A stretch of 5,256 bases of DNA, taken from JBEEMU01 sp043778315 (GTDB lineage: Bacteria; Bacteroidota; Bacteroidia; Chitinophagales; Saprospiraceae). Made by a program: the position numbers and the translations under genes. The first letter of the stretch is position 1, and every line of letters starts with the position of its first letter. Below, piece after piece: positions 1 to 5,256 of the stretch. Under the pieces are notes generated by a model. That model saw nothing but the letters and a program-made list of their open reading frames with translations. It made no database searches and was not told the origin of the DNA. The stretch covers positions 1-5,256 of the forward strand of contig JAYWGJ010000300.1 of the NCBI GenBank assembly GCA_043778315.1, given 5' to 3'.

Positions 1-915
1 GGCGAGCCAAATCCACGGCTTCCCGAAGTGGGCAGCAAGCTATGGTCGGGAACGTCAATCCCCTGGATGTCAATAGGTTACGAAACAAGTTTTACACCAT
101 TACAAATCCTTACTTTTTATAATGCGATAGCAAATAACGGTAGAATGATGAAGCCGTACTTAGTGAAAGAGATACAGGAATTTGGCGAACCCTACATTAA
201 ATTCGGTCCGAAGGCGACGAACGGAAGTATTTGCAGCAGCACAACTATCGAGAAATTGAAAACATTACTGAAAGGCGTGGTGCAGTCGGGTACAGCCAAA
301 AATATACGCAGCGGCAACGTCCCGATTGCGGGCAAAACAGGTACTGCGATTTTGAATTTTAATAGCAATAAAGCGGCTGTGGCGAAGGTATATCAAGCGT
401 CTTTTGCAGGTTTTTTCCCTGCCGACAACCCGCAATACTCGATGATTGTGGTCATCAATCACCCGCGCAACAACTGGTACGGCGCAACCGCCGCCGCGCC
501 CGTCGTCCGCGAAGTAGCCGAAAAAGTGATGTCTGGCAATATTGAGTCGGAAGCACCCATTAATTTTGGTAAAAAACCCGACTTCCGCACTGCGACTTTA
601 CCAAACGGCATTGCAGGCTTTAAAGAGGAGATAAAACGAGCTTTGATGTATATGAATATCAATTATCAAGACAAAACGGGTACGAATATTTTTGCCTCTA
701 CGGTTGCCAAAAACGACTCGCTCTCGATGCTTTTCAGACCAATATTAGTAAAAATAGTACCAAATGTAGTAGGAATGGGTTTGCGCGATGCTTTATTTTT
801 AATGGAAAATGCAGGCGTAAAAGTACGTTTTACGGGACTCGGAAAGGTGCGCTCGCAGAGCCTCAAAGCAGGCACAAAAGGCGTAGGACAAACCGTTTCG
901 TTGGATTTGGAATAA
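1..915 (+). CDS. ftsI: FtsI/PBP3-type peptidoglycan transpeptidase with C-terminal PASTA domain, 5' truncated
   Basis: This is the C-terminal 304 residues of a class B penicillin-binding protein, the septal peptidoglycan D,D-transpeptidase. The reading frame is open from base 1, so the gene begins before the window; the GTG at 28 is an internal valine, not a start. The stretch WMSIGYE followed by a TPLQ...NAIANNGRMMKPYLVKEI block is typical of the late transpeptidase domain. The KTG active-site motif (AGKTGTA) is at bases 334-342. The SxxK and SxN motifs should lie upstream and are not visible. One PASTA domain covers about 757-912, starting VPNVVGMG and ending near the stop. A C-terminal PASTA is usual in Bacteroidota FtsI. 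The neighbours murE and mraY fit a dcw cluster and favour ftsI over another PBP. The stop codon is followed by a 51-nt gap to the gldH-like gene, so the two could share a transcript. Confidence 0.95.
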   Translation, partial: GEPNPRLPEVGSKLWSGTSIPWMSIGYETSFTPLQILTFYNAIANNGRMMKPYLVKEIQEFGEPYIKFGPKATNGSICSSTTIEKLKTLLKGVVQSGTAKNIRSGNVPIAGKTGTAILNFNSNKAAVAKVYQASFAGFFPADNPQYSMIVVINHPRNNWYGATAAAPVVREVAEKVMSGNIESEAPINFGKKPDFRTATLPNGIAGFKEEIKRALMYMNINYQDKTGTNIFASTVAKNDSLSMLFRPILVKIVPNVVGMGLRDALFLMENAGVKVRFTGLGKVRSQSLKAGTKGVGQTVSLDLE

Positions 916-966
916 TATTTTTATTATAAAAAACCTTATATTTTTAATTTCAATAATCATCATATT
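916..966. other. Short AT-rich spacer between ftsI and the gldH-like gene
   Basis: This 51-nt spacer is almost entirely A and T. It contains no heptamer array, unlike every later gap in the window. There is no GGAGG-like ribosome site before the ATG at 967, only A/T-rich sequence, as is common in Bacteroidota. I see no convincing promoter or terminator hairpin. Confidence 0.6.
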
Positions 967-1428
967 ATGAAAAAAATAATCTTTTTCGCGCTCCTCGCGC
1001 TAACATTTGCGTCTTGCAAAAGCAATGTTGTTTTTGAACAACGCAACGACCTAAAACTCAATTGGGCGCAAGACAACGTACAAAAATTTGAGACGGGCGA
1101 ACTCGCAAGCGGCACGCATTACGACTCCAAAATCGTCATTCGCTACGCGAGTAATTACCCGTTTAATTTATTGACGCTTGCCGCTAAAATAGAAATGCCC
1201 GACGGCTCGATACAAACTAAAAGCATCGATTTGGAGATGAAAGATAAGGACGGCAAAAATATCGGCGACGGACTCGGCGATATTTGGGACATAGAAACGC
1301 CGCTTTTGGAGGATTTTGTGATGACGCAAACAGGAAAAGTGAAAATCGAACTCGCGCACACGATGGAAAGTCACCCGAAAGTGCCGCTTTTGATGAAAAT
1401 AGGGGTAGTGATAAGTAATAAACAGTAA
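967..1428 (+). CDS. gldH: GldH-like gliding motility lipoprotein
   Basis: This is a 153-residue lipoprotein. A lysine start (MKK) leads a hydrophobic signal of about 12 residues and a lipobox FASC, so cleavage and lipidation are expected at Cys17, placing the protein in the inner or outer membrane facing the periplasm. After the cysteine the sequence follows the GldH pattern as I remember it: FE...DL...W near residues 23-33, an IRYASNYPFNLL segment (58-69), PDGS (78-81), the diagnostic DKDGKNIGDGLGDIWD block (93-108), then an H-x-M (131-133) and a hydrophobic end (LMKIGVVI). Length fits the family, about 150-170 residues. GldH is needed for gliding in Flavobacterium johnsoniae, but homologues also occur in non-gliding Bacteroidota, so motility is not proven. 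The position between ftsI and murE is not where I expect this gene. Its last codons (AAA CAG, then the stop) lie inside the first heptamer of the following array. No other family fitted better. Confidence 0.8.
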   Translation: MKKIIFFALLALTFASCKSNVVFEQRNDLKLNWAQDNVQKFETGELASGTHYDSKIVIRYASNYPFNLLTLAAKIEMPDGSIQTKSIDLEMKDKDGKNIGDGLGDIWDIETPLLEDFVMTQTGKVKIELAHTMESHPKVPLLMKIGVVISNKQ

Positions 1429-1641
1429 GCTATAAACTATAAGCTATAAACTTATGCTCGCGAAGGCTAAAAAAACTATAAGCCATAAACTTATGCTCGT
1501 GAGGGCTAAAAAACTATAAGCGATAAGCCAAAAACTAAAAACTTTTGACCTTTGCGAGGGTTGAAAAAACTATAAGCAATAAGCCAAAAACTAAAAACTT
1601 TTGACCTTTGCGAGGGTTAAAAAAAACTATAAACTATAAAC
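1420..1641 (+). repeat. Left arm of heptamer array downstream of gldH (AARCNNN orientation)
   Basis: This is a run of degenerate 7-bp units AARCNNN, for example AAACAGT at 1420, AAGCTAT at 1427, AAACTAT at 1434, AAGCTAT at 1441 and AAACTTA at 1448. Units are grouped into modules that restart with ACTATAA at 1436, 1475, 1513, 1569 and 1626, at spacings of 39, 38, 56 and 57 bp. The last two complete modules are nearly identical and contain TTTTGACC (1543-1550 and 1599-1606) followed by the spacer TTTGCGAGGGTT. Earlier modules have the spacer CTCGCGAAGG or CTCGTGAGGG. TAA occurs in most units, and because 7 is not a multiple of 3 it closes all three frames. Together with the right arm it fills the 442-nt gap to murE, and no gene is visible there. 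Confidence 0.9.
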
Positions 1642-1657
1642 CACCTTCGCGAAGGTC
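1642..1657. repeat. Palindromic switch point of the gldH-murE array
   Basis: The sequence here is CACCTTCGCGAAGGTC. Its inner 14 bases (1643-1656) are a perfect palindrome, ACCTTCGCGAAGGT. To the left the heptamers read AARCNNN; to the right they read GYTTNNN. The same site, with changes, marks the switch in the other two gaps. It is not followed by a T run, so it does not look like an intrinsic terminator. Confidence 0.85.
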
Positions 1658-1860
1658 AAAAAGCTTATTGCTCACAGTTCATCGCTTATTATCAAGACAA
1701 AACGGTCAAAAAGCTTTTAGTTTTTAGCTTCTCGCTTACGGTTTTAGCCTCACTAACGGTCAAAAAGCTTATTGCTTACAGTTCATAGTTTTTTGCTTCT
1801 CCGACGGTCAAAAGTTTACAGCTTACAGCTTCTCGCTTTCAGTTCATCGCTTTCAGCTTA
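1658..1860 (-). repeat. Right arm of heptamer array upstream of murE (GYTTNNN orientation)
   Basis: This arm is the inverted counterpart of the left arm. Each module begins GGTCAAA (1654, 1704, 1758, 1806), followed after 0-2 A residues by GYTTNNN units such as GCTTATT, GCTTACA, GTTCATA and GCTTCTC. Spacers of about 11-13 nt close three modules, for example ATCAAGACAAAAC (1691-1703) and GCCTCACTAAC (1747-1757). The last module runs GTTTACA, GCTTACA, GCTTCTC, GCTTTCA, GTTCATC, GCTTTCA almost to the start of murE, leaving about 10 A-rich bases. The spacer at 1691-1703 lies within an 18-bp exact match to ftsI. Confidence 0.9.
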
Positions 1861-1870
1861 AAATAAAAAA
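1861..1870 (+). promoter_or_regulatory. A-rich translation leader of murE
   Basis: The sequence AAATAAAAAA lies directly before the ATG at 1871 and replaces a Shine-Dalgarno site. Bacteroidota genes commonly start from such A-rich, unstructured leaders. It is the only stretch of the 442-nt gap that is not heptamer array, spacer or palindrome, which supports the choice of the ATG at 1871. Confidence 0.45.
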
Positions 1871-3328
1871 ATGCTCCATCAATTAATCAAACATACCACG
1901 ATAATCACCGCGACGGGCAGCTTGCAGCGTAGCGTTTCGGGTGTTGCTATCGACTCGCGGCAGGTGGAACGCGACGGCTTATTTATTGCCATCAAAGGCA
2001 CACAAACCGACGGTCACGAGTACATCAAAACCGCTATCGAGCGCGGCGCAACGACGATTGTTTACGACGATAATAATTTTATTTTAGATAATACGAATAT
2101 TAGTGAAAATGTGACGTACTTAAAAGTAGAAAATAGCGCGAAATCGGCTGGCGAAATAGCGGCGGCGTTTTATGATTTTCCTTCGCAAAAACTAAAACTC
2201 GTTGGTATAACTGGAACAAACGGCAAAACGACAACCGCTACTTTATTATATCGCTTATTGCGTGGAATGGGCTACCCGACGGGTTTATTAAGTACCGTTG
2301 AAAACAAAATTAATGATACGACGATTGCGGCAACGCATACTACACCTGACCCGATTGCCCTGAATAAATTGCTGAATGAAATGGTAGAAGCAGGTTGCGA
2401 ATACGCGTTTATGGAGGTGAGCAGTCACGCGCTCGCGCAGCACCGAACGGCAGGCGTAAAATTTGCAGGAGCTATATTTACCAATATTTCGCATGACCAT
2501 TTGGATTACCATAAAACGTTTCAAGAGTATATTTATGCTAAAAAAATGCTATTTGACGGGTTGCCAAAAACGGCTTTTGCGCTAACGAATAAAGATGACC
2601 GACGCGGCGAAGTGATGCTCCAAAATTGCAAAGCAAAAACATATACTTACGCGCTGCGCGCTGCCGCTAACTACCGCGCAAAAATAATAGCTAATACGCT
2701 ACAAGGTTTGCATTTAGACCTCGACGGCTACGATTTTTACGGCAGATTAATTGGCGAATTTAACGCTTACAATACCTTGGCGATTTACGCGACAGCGATT
2801 TTGTTACAACTAAAAAAAGAAGAATTTTTACCCGTTTTGAGCAATTTAGTGACAGCAGAAGGGCGATTTGAATACATTAGAAACGAAGCAAAAAATACGA
2901 TTGGCATTGTCGATTATGCGCACACGCCCGACGCGCTCCTCAACGTCCTCAAAACGATTGCGCAGCTAAAAGGCAACGGAAAAGTGATTACGGTGGTGGG
3001 TTGCGGCGGCGACCGCGACAAAACAAAACGCCCCGTGATGGCGCAAATCGCAGCAGATTACAGCGACCGCGTGGTACTCACGTCCGATAATCCGCGTACC
3101 GAAGACCCGCTCGCGATACTCGCCGATATGGAACGCGGTGTGTCCGCCGACCGAAAAACGCGCGTATTAACCATCGAAAACCGCGAACAAGCCATAAAAA
3201 CCGCTTGTGCATTGGCGCAGCAAAACGATATTATTTTGGTGGCTGGAAAAGGTCACGAAAAATACCAAGATATTAAAGGGGTGAAGTTGCCGTTTGATGA
3301 TAAAGTTGTACTAAAAAAAGAACTGTAA
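1871..3328 (+). CDS. murE: UDP-N-acetylmuramoyl-L-alanyl-D-glutamate--2,6-diaminopimelate ligase (MurE)
   Basis: This cytoplasmic Mur ligase adds the third residue of the peptidoglycan stem peptide using ATP. At 485 residues it has normal length. The N-terminal UDP-binding region includes SRQVERDGLFIAIKGTQTDGHEY. The ATP loop GITGTNGKTTT is at residues 112-122, with Lys119 as the phosphate-binding lysine. HTTPDP follows, then EVSSHAL and HDHLDYH. Lys224 in YIYAKKMLF sits where the carbamylated lysine of Mur ligases is found. The C-terminal domain has DYAHTPDALLNVL, VGCGGDRDKTKR, DNPR at 406-409 and AGKGHEKYQ near the end. DNPR is the signature for meso-diaminopimelate, so this is not the lysine-adding type. 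The start fits the family N-terminus and the A-rich leader. The final Glu-Leu and stop fall inside the first heptamers of the next array. No truncation or frameshift is seen. Confidence 0.98.
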   Translation: MLHQLIKHTTIITATGSLQRSVSGVAIDSRQVERDGLFIAIKGTQTDGHEYIKTAIERGATTIVYDDNNFILDNTNISENVTYLKVENSAKSAGEIAAAFYDFPSQKLKLVGITGTNGKTTTATLLYRLLRGMGYPTGLLSTVENKINDTTIAATHTTPDPIALNKLLNEMVEAGCEYAFMEVSSHALAQHRTAGVKFAGAIFTNISHDHLDYHKTFQEYIYAKKMLFDGLPKTAFALTNKDDRRGEVMLQNCKAKTYTYALRAAANYRAKIIANTLQGLHLDLDGYDFYGRLIGEFNAYNTLAIYATAILLQLKKEEFLPVLSNLVTAEGRFEYIRNEAKNTIGIVDYAHTPDALLNVLKTIAQLKGNGKVITVVGCGGDRDKTKRPVMAQIAADYSDRVVLTSDNPRTEDPLAILADMERGVSADRKTRVLTIENREQAIKTACALAQQNDIILVAGKGHEKYQDIKGVKLPFDDKVVLKKEL

Positions 3329-3412
3329 ACTATAAGCTGGAAGCTGGAAACTTTTTGACCGTTAGTAGGGCTATTTTTACTGTAAGCGAGAAGCCAAAAA
3401 CTAAAAACTTTT
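3320..3412 (+). repeat. Left arm of heptamer array downstream of murE
   Basis: The units are GAACTGT (3320, overlapping the last codons of murE), AAACTAT (3327), AAGCTGG twice (3334, 3341) and AAACTTT (3348). Then come TTTTGACC (3353-3360) and a spacer beginning GTTAGTAGGGC. A second module follows with AAGCGAG (3384), AAGCCAA (3391), AAACTAA (3398) and AAACTTT (3405). This second module is the reverse complement, nearly base for base, of modules in the right arms of the gldH-murE gap and the gap after mraY. No coding region is visible. Confidence 0.88.
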
Positions 3413-3428
3413 GACGCTCGCGAAGGTC
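3413..3428. repeat. Palindromic switch point of the murE-mraY array
   Basis: The sequence GACGCTCGCGAAGGTC differs from the ideal palindrome GACCTTCGCGAAGGTC at two positions. It is the inner part of a hairpin with a 7-bp perfect stem, TTTTGAC at 3409-3415 and GTCAAAA at 3426-3432, around a 10-nt loop. The heptamers change orientation here. No T run follows on the + strand, so intrinsic termination is unlikely. Confidence 0.8.
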
Positions 3429-3593
3429 AAAAAACTTATTGTTTACAGCTTATGGTTCTACAAGATATAACGGTCAAAAAGCTTATTGCTTACAGTTCAT
3501 AGTTTAAAGTAAAAAAAATTGACCTGTGCGAACATAAGTTTATCGCTTCGGACACAATATAACGGTTAAAAAGCTTACAGCTCAAAGTTTCCC
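3429..3593 (-). repeat. Right arm of heptamer array upstream of mraY
   Basis: GYTTNNN units follow GGTCAAA at 3425 and 3472 and the variant GGTTAAA at 3564. Examples are GTTTACA (3441), GCTTATG (3448), GCTTATT (3481), GCTTACA (3488), GTTCATA (3495), GTTTATC (3538) and GCTTACA (3573). One part (about 3502-3537) is less regular and carries an oppositely oriented TTGACC (3519-3524). The spacer GCTTCGGACACAATATAAC (3545-3563) is the inverted form of the spacer found twice downstream of mraY. The last unit, GTTTCCC, ends 5 nt before the mraY ATG, so the array forms nearly all of the mraY 5' leader. Confidence 0.87.
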
Positions 3594-3598
3594 ATAAT

Positions 3599-4870
3599 AT
3601 GCTCTACTACCTCTTCGACTTTTTAGACAAACAATATAATCTGCCTGGCGCGGGACTGTTTCAGTTTCTGACGTTTCGGGCGGGTTTTGCTGCGCTATTT
3701 TCGTTGGGAATAACGATGATTTACGGGCAGCGGCTCATCGGTTATTTGCGGCAATTGCAGATAGGCGAAACGGTACGCGACTTAGGATTAGAAGGGCAGT
3801 CGCAAAAGAAAGGCACGCCGACAATGGGCGGTTTGCTCATCATCGGCAGCATTATTATACCGACATTATTGTTTTGCAAATTAGGCAATATATACATTAT
3901 ATTAATGATAATCAGTACGTTATGGGTGGGCGCGATAGGTTTTATTGATGATTATATTAAGGTGTTCAAAAAAGATAAGGAAGGGCTGAAAGGTCGTTTT
4001 AAAATCATCGGACAAGTGGGTTTGGGCTTGATTATCGGCTTAGTGATGTTTTTTCATAAAGGAATATCGGTGCGCATCTCGCCCGAAGCGGCTGCCGAAA
4101 ATCATTATAAGGTGGTAGGGAAGGTGACGGAGGAGGACTCAAAACATCAAGGGACGATGAAAAAGTGGGTGTATGTGAAAGCACCCGTCACGAACGTGCC
4201 GTTTTTGAAGGGTAACGAACTCAATTACGGCAATTTGTTGCCATTCGCAAAAGAACACTCGAACGAATTGGCATGGATTATTTTTCTGCCGCTCGTGCTG
4301 TTTATAGTGACGGCGGTGAGCAACGCCGCAAACCTCACCGACGGCATCGACGGACTGGCAGCAGGCGTGAGCGGCGTGATAGGCGCGGCTCTCGGAATTT
4401 TCGCCTACGTGTCTGGGAATACAATTTTATCCGATTACCTCAACATATTATATATACCTGATAGCGGCGAGTTGGTGGTGTTTACGATGTGTTTTATGGG
4501 CGCGTGCATTGGTTTTTTATGGTATAATGCGTTTCCTGCACAGGTTTTTATGGGCGATACGGGGAGTTTGACCCTCGGCGGTATCATTGCGGCGTTGGCG
4601 ATATTGCTCCGAAAGGAGTTATTAATACCTATATTGTGCGGTATTTTTTTGGCGGAAAACCTTTCTGTGATGTTGCAAGTCGCAGTTTTTAAATATAGGA
4701 AAAAGAAATATGGCTTGGAGTACGCGCAACAAAATAGACTCTTCAAAATGTCGCCGTTACACCATCATTATCAAAAATCAGGCATTCACGAAAGTAAAAT
4801 TGTGACGCGGTTTATTATTGTGGGCATCATTTTGGCACTGATTAGCATTTTGACGCTGAAAGTAAGGTAG
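3599..4870 (+). CDS. mraY: Phospho-N-acetylmuramoyl-pentapeptide-transferase (MraY)
   Basis: This polytopic inner-membrane enzyme transfers phospho-MurNAc-pentapeptide from UDP to undecaprenyl phosphate, giving lipid I. Its 423 residues contain about ten hydrophobic membrane segments. Family motifs are in order: GTPTMGG (72-78), the Mg-binding DDYIK (Asp117 and Asp118), NLTDGIDGLA (245-254, with Asp248 and Asp251), FMGDTGS (317-323) and the PLHHHY histidine cluster (386-391). The polar segment at about 153-224, between membrane segments, is longer than in the E. coli protein (360 residues); an insertion here is usual for Bacteroidota. The C-terminus, a last membrane segment ending KVR, looks intact. 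The ATG at 3599 opens the natural N-terminus (MLYYLFDFLD). Its leader is the repeat arm with no Shine-Dalgarno site. Its order after murE is canonical for a dcw cluster; murD would be expected beyond the window. Confidence 0.98.
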   Translation: MLYYLFDFLDKQYNLPGAGLFQFLTFRAGFAALFSLGITMIYGQRLIGYLRQLQIGETVRDLGLEGQSQKKGTPTMGGLLIIGSIIIPTLLFCKLGNIYIILMIISTLWVGAIGFIDDYIKVFKKDKEGLKGRFKIIGQVGLGLIIGLVMFFHKGISVRISPEAAAENHYKVVGKVTEEDSKHQGTMKKWVYVKAPVTNVPFLKGNELNYGNLLPFAKEHSNELAWIIFLPLVLFIVTAVSNAANLTDGIDGLAAGVSGVIGAALGIFAYVSGNTILSDYLNILYIPDSGELVVFTMCFMGACIGFLWYNAFPAQVFMGDTGSLTLGGIIAALAILLRKELLIPILCGIFLAENLSVMLQVAVFKYRKKKYGLEYAQQNRLFKMSPLHHHYQKSGIHESKIVTRFIIVGIILALISILTLKVR

Positions 4871-4877
4871 TCTGTTT

Positions 4878-5040
4878 AAGCTTTAAGCTATAAACTTTTT
4901 GACCGTTATATGGTGTCCGAAGCTATAAACTTATGGGCGCGAGGACTAAGTTGTAAGCTATAAGCTTTTTGACCGTTATATGATGTCCGAAGCTATAAAC
5001 TTATGGGCGCGCCTTTTAAGCTATAAGCGATAAACTTTTT
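4878..5040 (+). repeat. Left arm of heptamer array downstream of mraY, with exact 70-bp period
   Basis: Heptamers start 8 nt after the mraY stop: AAGCTTT (4878), AAGCTAT (4885), AAACTTT (4892). TTTTGACC recurs at 4897, 4967 and 5037, exactly 70 bp (ten heptamers) apart. The first two 70-bp copies (4884-4953 and 4954-5023) differ at two bases over about 57 positions and then diverge; the third is cut short by the switch point. Each of the first two holds the spacer GTTATATGGTGTCCG or GTTATATGATGTCCG, then AAGCTAT, AAACTTA and a GC-rich TGGGCGCG stretch. Confidence 0.9.
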
Positions 5041-5056
5041 GACCTTCGCGAGCATC
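5041..5056. repeat. Palindromic switch point of the array after mraY
   Basis: The sequence GACCTTCGCGAGCATC matches GACCTTCGCGAAGGTC except at three positions in its right half. Around it, AACTTTTTGA (5033-5042) pairs with TCAAAAGTT (5055-5063) with one bulged T. The heptamer orientation reverses here. Confidence 0.75.
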
Positions 5057-5256
5057 AAAAGTTTTTAGTTTTTAGCTTCTCGCCTATAGTAAAATAGCCT
5101 CACCAACGGTCAAAGTTTTTAGTTTTTAGCTTCTCGCTTACAGTTTTTACAAAATCCAACGGTCAAAGTTTTTAATTTTTAGCTTCTCGCTTATAGTTCT
5201 TTGCCTCAATAACGGTCAAAAGTTTACAGCTTATGGCTTATCGTTTACAGTTTACT
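5057..5256 (-). repeat. Right arm of heptamer array after mraY, with exact 53-bp period, runs off the window
   Basis: GGTCAAA occurs at 5108, 5161 and 5214, exactly 53 bp apart. Each of the two full modules is GGTCAAA, five heptamers (for example GTTTTTA, GTTTTTA, GCTTCTC, GCTTACA, GTTTTTA) and an 11-nt spacer, CAAAATCCAAC or GCCTCAATAAC. A partial, less regular module occupies 5057-5107. The last units (GTTTACA, GCTTATG, GCTTATC, GTTTACA, GTTTACT) continue to the window edge, where the next gene, perhaps murD, should follow. No gene is visible in 4871-5256. Confidence 0.88.

Noticed and set aside
265..875. Minus-strand open frames opposite ftsI
   Set aside because: They are short (65-69 codons), have no recognisable domains, and lie fully opposite a well-supported coding region. 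The same applies to the minus-strand frames opposite gldH, murE and mraY.
28..915. A complete gene starting at the GTG at 28
   Set aside because: The frame is open to base 1, and the homology to FtsI continues without an N-terminal domain or the SxxK motif. The gene is cut by the window edge.
1536..1550. Bacteroidota promoter -7 box (TAnnTTTG) in the module AAAACTTTTGACC
   Set aside because: AACTTTTG differs from the consensus by one base, but it is a fixed part of every module in both orientations and has no consistent upstream TTTG/TTG element. The match is too weak to call.
3409..3432. Intrinsic transcription terminator after murE
   Set aside because: There is a real inverted repeat, but the stem is mostly A-T and no T run follows it on the + strand. 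The same holds for the switch points at 1642 and 5041.
1420..3598. Integron cassettes or transposon ends around murE
   Set aside because: The inverted flanks recall a cassette, but there is no integrase or transposase, no attC core sites, no target-site duplication that I can see, and the enclosed genes are essential and in canonical order.
4273..4461. Small + strand frame within mraY encoding an arginine-rich peptide
   Set aside because: It lies entirely inside the conserved NLTDGIDGLA region of mraY in another frame. Its arginine-rich composition is the out-of-frame reading of that sequence.
1420..5256. CRISPR array
   Set aside because: The 53- and 70-bp periods look superficially similar, but the repeated part is made of degenerate heptamers rather than a constant 24-40 nt repeat. 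Spacers recur between gaps, the arrays invert in the middle, and no cas gene is present.

Overview
The window is a piece of a Bacteroidota division and cell wall (dcw) cluster, with every gene on the + strand. The order is the 3' part of ftsI (FtsI/PBP3 transpeptidase with a C-terminal PASTA domain), a gldH-like lipoprotein gene, a complete murE and a complete mraY. The phylum assignment rests on four things: a GldH-family lipoprotein, an FtsI ending in a PASTA domain, a MraY with a long extracytoplasmic insertion, and A-rich translation leaders without a Shine-Dalgarno sequence. I cannot name the genus.

The proteins form a coherent set. MurE adds meso-diaminopimelate to UDP-MurNAc-L-Ala-D-Glu. 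MraY moves the later MurNAc-pentapeptide product onto undecaprenyl phosphate to make lipid I. FtsI crosslinks the finished septal peptidoglycan. The GldH-like lipoprotein is the outsider, because this family belongs to gliding motility and type 9 secretion rather than wall synthesis.

The unusual part is between the genes. The ftsI-gldH gap is short (51 nt) and plain. The three later gaps (after gldH, after murE, after mraY) are 442, 270 and at least 386 nt long and are filled almost entirely by a degenerate 7-bp repeat. After a stop codon it reads AARCNNN on the + strand. Before the next start codon it reads as the complement, GYTTNNN. Each gap is therefore a long imperfect inverted repeat. 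The switch of orientation falls each time on a variant of one 16-bp palindrome, GACCTTCGCGAAGGTC. The heptamers are grouped into modules of 3 to 6 units, bounded by TTTTTGACC (left arms) or GGTCAAAAA (right arms) and separated by short spacers that recur in different gaps. As a result murE, and apparently mraY, are bracketed on both sides by arrays pointing away from the gene. The arrays start inside the last codons of gldH and murE and stop about 5 to 10 nt before the starts of murE and mraY. I see no gene, tRNA, CRISPR or insertion sequence in these gaps. Their function is unknown to me, and they are the most interesting content of the window.
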